64,000 nucleotides of DNA from Ornithinibacillus xuwenensis (GTDB lineage Bacteria; Bacillota; Bacilli; Bacillales; Amphibacillaceae): assembly GCF_039614845.1 (NCBI RefSeq), contig NZ_JBDIML010000001.1, forward strand, positions 558,001 through 622,000. Reading direction: 5' to 3'. The notes beneath the pieces are model-generated. The model did not search any database and had not been told where the DNA came from. It worked only from the letters and a program-made list of their open reading frames with translations. Below are positions 61,052-64,000 of this stretch, in pieces; the stretch's first letter is position 1, and each line of letters opens with the position of its first letter. The translations under genes and the position numbers were made by a program.

Positions 61052-61594
61052 TTAGTATCTGTTCATAGTATCTCGTAATTCGTTAAATGCACTTTCTAGT
61101 GTTGTATCGTCTAATTGGTTCTCCTTCATCTTTTCAAACACTACATTGGTGATTTCTACAATTTGTTTTAATTTCTCTTGTTCGATTTGAGAATCTGTTA
61201 GCTCTAAAAAATGCTTAGCATATTCTTGTGCTGTTGTTGTAATATGTAATTCGTATGTATATTTATCAGTTAATCCAACTTGCTCTTTGTTCTCACGGTT
61301 TAATGATGCTACATAACTATTAATATATTCATCTACTGAATCATACTCAGATACTGGCATAATATTTGAGTTGTTTTTAGCTAATTCTTCGATTTCGTTT
61401 TGCCAATCAATTCCAACGGGTACCTTGTCGGACACAGTACTTTCTTTCTTCATTTCTTCTTTGTGCTGCATAGTATCAGCATTTGAAATCACACTAGCAC
61501 TTGAATGCTTCACGTTGATTTGTTTGTAACTTAGCAAGTAAATTGCAGCAATAAACACAATAACACTTGCAAATATAACATAGGTTTTTTTCAT
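61052..61594 (-). CDS. Hypothetical membrane-anchored protein
   Basis: A 180-residue protein with an N-terminal anchor or signal (MKKTYVIFASVIVFIAAIYL), a Ser/Lys linker and a helical, acidic extracellular domain with many Glu, Asn and Gln (TDSQIEQEKLKQIVEITNVV). AAAAGGAG-type site precedes the ATG. No lipobox Cys. No family is recognised. Confidence 0.7.
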   Translation of the reverse strand: MKKTYVIFASVIVFIAAIYLLSYKQINVKHSSASVISNADTMQHKEEMKKESTVSDKVPVGIDWQNEIEELAKNNSNIMPVSEYDSVDEYINSYVASLNRENKEQVGLTDKYTYELHITTTAQEYAKHFLELTDSQIEQEKLKQIVEITNVVFEKMKENQLDDTTLESAFNELRDTMNRY

Positions 61595-61694
61595 AAGTAT
61601 AACTCCTTTTCCATTTGCTTGAAAAATACTAACTTAATCAACAAATAGTATTGGCAAACGAAATATTATCTTGCAATTTCATTAATAAAAAAAA

Positions 61695-61847
61695 TTAAAG
61701 GTTCCCCCGTATGTAACTTAACTCTAGTGCTACATTTTCTAATGCTTCAATTAATCTTTTAATCTGAAAACCGATAAATACTAAAGAACAAGCTATAATG
61801 AGTATCATGATTATTTTTATCACTTCGTTAGTTCCATTATATTCCAT
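61695..61847 (-). CDS. Small membrane protein with amphipathic tail (50 residues)
   Basis: ATG 61847 opens a frame with one transmembrane helix, IKIIMILIIACSLVFIGFQI (about 10-29), and an amphipathic tail KRLIEALENVALELSYIRG. The layout matches the 46-residue protein at 37849-37989. The ribosome site is weak (CACGAG), which lowers confidence. Function unknown. Confidence 0.45.
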   Translation of the reverse strand: MEYNGTNEVIKIIMILIIACSLVFIGFQIKRLIEALENVALELSYIRGNL

Positions 61848-61893
61848 CTCGTGAGTTTTTGTAGTTATTCTAGCAAATTTAGTTATACTAGAT

Positions 61894-63360
61894 TTAATAT
61901 GGTATCAATTTTATCTTATTGGTAGCGATTTCATTAACGTAATTTTCATTATGATCAACTCCAATCATGGTTGGAAGATTCCCTTTAATGGCATCTATCA
62001 ACTGATTTATTACCATCATATCCAAGTAGTTGGTCACTTCATCCCAAACCAATAAAGCTTTTTCCCCTAATAATGACTGTGCTAATAATGCTATTTTCTG
62101 TTCACCTGCACTCCAATTATTCGATGATAAATCAGAAAATCTTGAACGTTTGATACCTAATTGATGTAGAAGATGCCAATATTCTTCTTTTTCTTTGGAA
62201 GAAAAACCATTTAAAAAGGATTTATAACTGATTTCCATTTGCTTGTTCTGGTTCATGATAGATAGTTTCTCAGGAAGGTTTATGTGATAGGCTCCAGTTG
62301 TCTCTAGCTTTTCCTTTCCAAGTATGAAATTTAATAAAGTGGTTTTACCAGCACCATTTTTCCCTTCAATAAAGAAGCGATCATTTGGATACATATCAAT
62401 ATCGATAGGTTCAAAGAGTGGTCTGCCTTCTCGTAAAATAGTAAAGTTTCGGAAGAATAAGACCGACTTTCTAGGTTGTTCAACTTTCATATTTAGTTCT
62501 ACTATATTCTCGGAATTTTGTAGTAGATTTCTTTTTTCTTCAATCATTTCTTCTGTTCTTTTCTTAATAGCTTTTGCTCGCTTCATTTGTTTCGCAGCTA
62601 ATCGCCTTTCAGCCGCATCTTTTGTACTATTTTCTCTTTTTAATCCCCATTTTCCAACCTGTCTTGAAACATCATGAAGTCTATTAATCTCTGCTTTAAG
62701 CTTTGAGTTCTTTTCCTGCGCGAATTCATCTGCATTTGCTTTTTCATATTTCCAAGTATCAACATTGCCAGAAATAAGATCAATTGATTCCTTATTGATT
62801 GCTAGTATATGGTCGACAAATTGATTCAAAAAAGACTCGTCATGGCTAATTACGATAAAGCCATTCTTATTTTGTAAGTATTTACCGACAATTTGCCTTC
62901 CATGTAAATCCAAGTTATTCGTCGGTTCATCGATTAATGGGAATGAACTATCATCCAAAAACAGCTCAATAAGTAGCAGCTTTGTTTGTTCCCCTCCACT
63001 CAAATTATGAAAGCTTTTATATAATAAGTCCTGACTTAATTCCATAAAAGCTAGCTCACGCTCAATTTGCCAGATTTCTATATTCGGATTATGTTTTCGT
63101 AATATTTCTAAAGCGGTTAGATCCTCTTGAACACTTGGATATAATGGAAAGTACTTGAAATTAAGCGCAGATTGAATGGTACCTTCGTATTCCAATTGAT
63201 TTAAAAGAATTTTAAAAAATGTTGTTTTCCCTCTTCCGTTACGTCCAAGAAGTCCTAACTTCCAATTTTCATTGATATTAAGATTCACCTTGTTAAATAG
63301 TGGGTCGATCATTGACATATATTGAAACGTCATTTCTTTAATAAGAATATTTCCTGACAT
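61894..63360 (-). CDS. ABC-F family ATPase, ribosome-protection type
   Basis: A 488-residue protein with two ABC domains and no membrane part. Domain 1: Walker A LLGRNGRGKTTFF (about 36-48), signature LSGGEQTKLLL, Walker B LIDEPTNNLDLHG, switch VISHDESFL. The linker (about 210-295) is basic and helical, the arm that reaches the ribosome. Domain 2: EGKNGAGKTTLL, a changed signature WSAGEQKI, VWDEVTNYLD and a switch VDHNENY. Size and the altered second signature resemble the Vga/Lsa/Msr group of antibiotic-resistance ABC-F proteins rather than the 600+ residue housekeeping types. Target protection is inferred. Confidence 0.85.
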   Translation of the reverse strand: MSGNILIKEMTFQYMSMIDPLFNKVNLNINENWKLGLLGRNGRGKTTFFKILLNQLEYEGTIQSALNFKYFPLYPSVQEDLTALEILRKHNPNIEIWQIERELAFMELSQDLLYKSFHNLSGGEQTKLLLIELFLDDSSFPLIDEPTNNLDLHGRQIVGKYLQNKNGFIVISHDESFLNQFVDHILAINKESIDLISGNVDTWKYEKANADEFAQEKNSKLKAEINRLHDVSRQVGKWGLKRENSTKDAAERRLAAKQMKRAKAIKKRTEEMIEEKRNLLQNSENIVELNMKVEQPRKSVLFFRNFTILREGRPLFEPIDIDMYPNDRFFIEGKNGAGKTTLLNFILGKEKLETTGAYHINLPEKLSIMNQNKQMEISYKSFLNGFSSKEKEEYWHLLHQLGIKRSRFSDLSSNNWSAGEQKIALLAQSLLGEKALLVWDEVTNYLDMMVINQLIDAIKGNLPTMIGVDHNENYVNEIATNKIKLIPY

Positions 63361-63477
63361 TTCTTCTCCCTCCTTTTGAAATGATTAGGAAAAAGAATAG
63401 TAATGGTTAAATATGTAACATAACAAAGTAATTATATATTAAGTATCTATTCAATAGTTCCTATCCGAGTAATACTC

Positions 63478-63798
63478 CTATTGCCCTTCGGTAGCTGAGA
63501 TGTGAAATCCTTCTTTAAATGTTGTAACCGCAACCCTTTTTCCATCTTTTTCAAATATCCGTTTAGAGCCTAATCTATCTATTTCTTTCCACCCAAATAA
63601 CTTTACCTGATTAACATATATACTATTAATTCCAATATAACTATAGATAATATGATTATTTGAACGTTCCTCATCTACCTTTGCATTAATTGGTATAGGG
63701 AAATTATGTACAGAAGCTTGTTTAAGAGTTCCAAATGCTAAAATTAAAACAATTACAAAAACTATGCTCGTAATGATTAATAGTTTTTTAGGTTTCAT
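63478..63798 (-). CDS. Hypothetical membrane-anchored protein
   Basis: A 106-residue protein with a basic start, one transmembrane helix (about 6-23) and an external domain, IIYSYIGINSIYVNQVKLFG then GWKEIDRLGSKRIFEKDGKR and VAVTTFKEGFHIS. AAGGAGAT lies 6 bases before ATG 63798. It looks like a short exported beta-rich domain; no family is certain. Confidence 0.7.
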   Translation of the reverse strand: MKPKKLLIITSIVFVIVLILAFGTLKQASVHNFPIPINAKVDEERSNNHIIYSYIGINSIYVNQVKLFGWKEIDRLGSKRIFEKDGKRVAVTTFKEGFHISATEGQ

Positions 63799-64000
63799 TT
63801 TCCTATCTCCTTCTAATTATGAGGTAGAGGGTATAACGATTTTTCTGTCTAAAAGTCTTAGTAAATGCTATTTTCATTTTATATTATAACCGGGATGTAT
63901 TTTTTACATCAGTTCACCAGGCCTCCATTTGTGATTTTTAGTCTATCACTTTTTAAGTATTCTCATCAGAATCTCGTCGATCGCCCAAAAGAATAAAGTA
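63799..64000. other. Unassigned right edge
   Basis: About 200 bp without a supported feature. A frame of 15 codons is open to the window edge on the minus strand (63953-64000) but is too short to call. Confidence 0.3.

Noticed and set aside
63953..64000. C-terminal fragment of a gene at the right edge (ends YFILLGDRRDSDENT)
   Set aside because: Only 15 codons are visible; a faint likeness to signal-peptidase GD-R segments is not enough for a call.
1..64000. CRISPR array, prophage, insertion sequence, tRNA or 5S/16S/23S rRNA genes
   Set aside because: No regularly spaced direct repeats, transposase or integrase frames, tRNA cloverleaf motifs or rRNA sequence (other than RNase P RNA as stable RNA) were recognised on reading both strands.

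Overview
The window looks like a chromosomal segment of a low-GC, endospore-forming member of the Bacillaceae, probably one of the halotolerant genera around Oceanobacillus, Virgibacillus or Gracilibacillus. This rests on the gene content (ponA, recU, yppC, sspM, yppE, gpsB, rnpB, ypsC, ypwA, bpsA-bpsB, fhs, thyA-dfrA, sbcDC), on small acid-soluble spore protein SspM, a GerPA/GerPF-like spore protein and YqfQ, and on strong AGGAGG-type ribosome binding sites throughout. I see no tRNA, 5S/16S/23S rRNA, CRISPR array, insertion sequence or phage module.

Positions 1-33.4 kb are a conserved housekeeping half. In order it holds PBP1A (cut by the window edge), the Holliday junction resolvase RecU, spore and cell-division genes, RNase P RNA, an rRNA methyltransferase with carboxypeptidase YpwA, a three-subunit ba3-type terminal oxidase (including an unlisted 47-residue subunit IIa), type III polyketide synthase BpsA with methyltransferase BpsB, a cold-shock protein, formate-tetrahydrofolate ligase with an HD phosphohydrolase, an NlpC/P60 hydrolase, thymidylate synthase with DHFR, two TatA proteins and TatC, SbcDC, a fused MsrA-MsrB, a LysM-M14 peptidase, ferredoxin, acylphosphatase, a Rieske-tailed FAD oxidoreductase, and a divergent LysR regulator/citrate synthase pair.

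Positions 33.4-64 kb are an accessory half, nearly all on the minus strand. It holds five GNAT acetyltransferases, two Nudix hydrolases, several lipoproteins, many small membrane proteins, an XRE-regulator/membrane-protein module, a nicotinamidase, a phosphonate-type ABC importer (phnDCEE) without C-P lyase, a beta-helix protein, copper storage protein plus CopB ATPase, a SUKH immunity-type protein and an ABC-F protein. Two genes look broken: a frameshifted cupin gene and a 5'-truncated gene with an in-frame stop.

Four things stand out. (1) A dispersed repeat, present four times in the same orientation, couples a G-U-rich intrinsic terminator to a conserved 19-bp imperfect palindrome. (2) Three minus-strand membrane or lipoprotein genes have an ideal Shine-Dalgarno sequence followed at normal spacing by ATA or ATC instead of ATG, GTG or TTG. 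(3) A textbook promoter with an overlapping Fur-box-like palindrome precedes a stand-alone ferredoxin-reductase-like flavoprotein. (4) Several very short genes (26-59 codons) have good ribosome binding sites, among them a 35-codon lipoprotein followed 6 bp later by a 59-codon membrane protein. No clear new multi-gene defence or biosynthetic system was found; the repeat family and the non-AUG starts are the best candidates for something undescribed.
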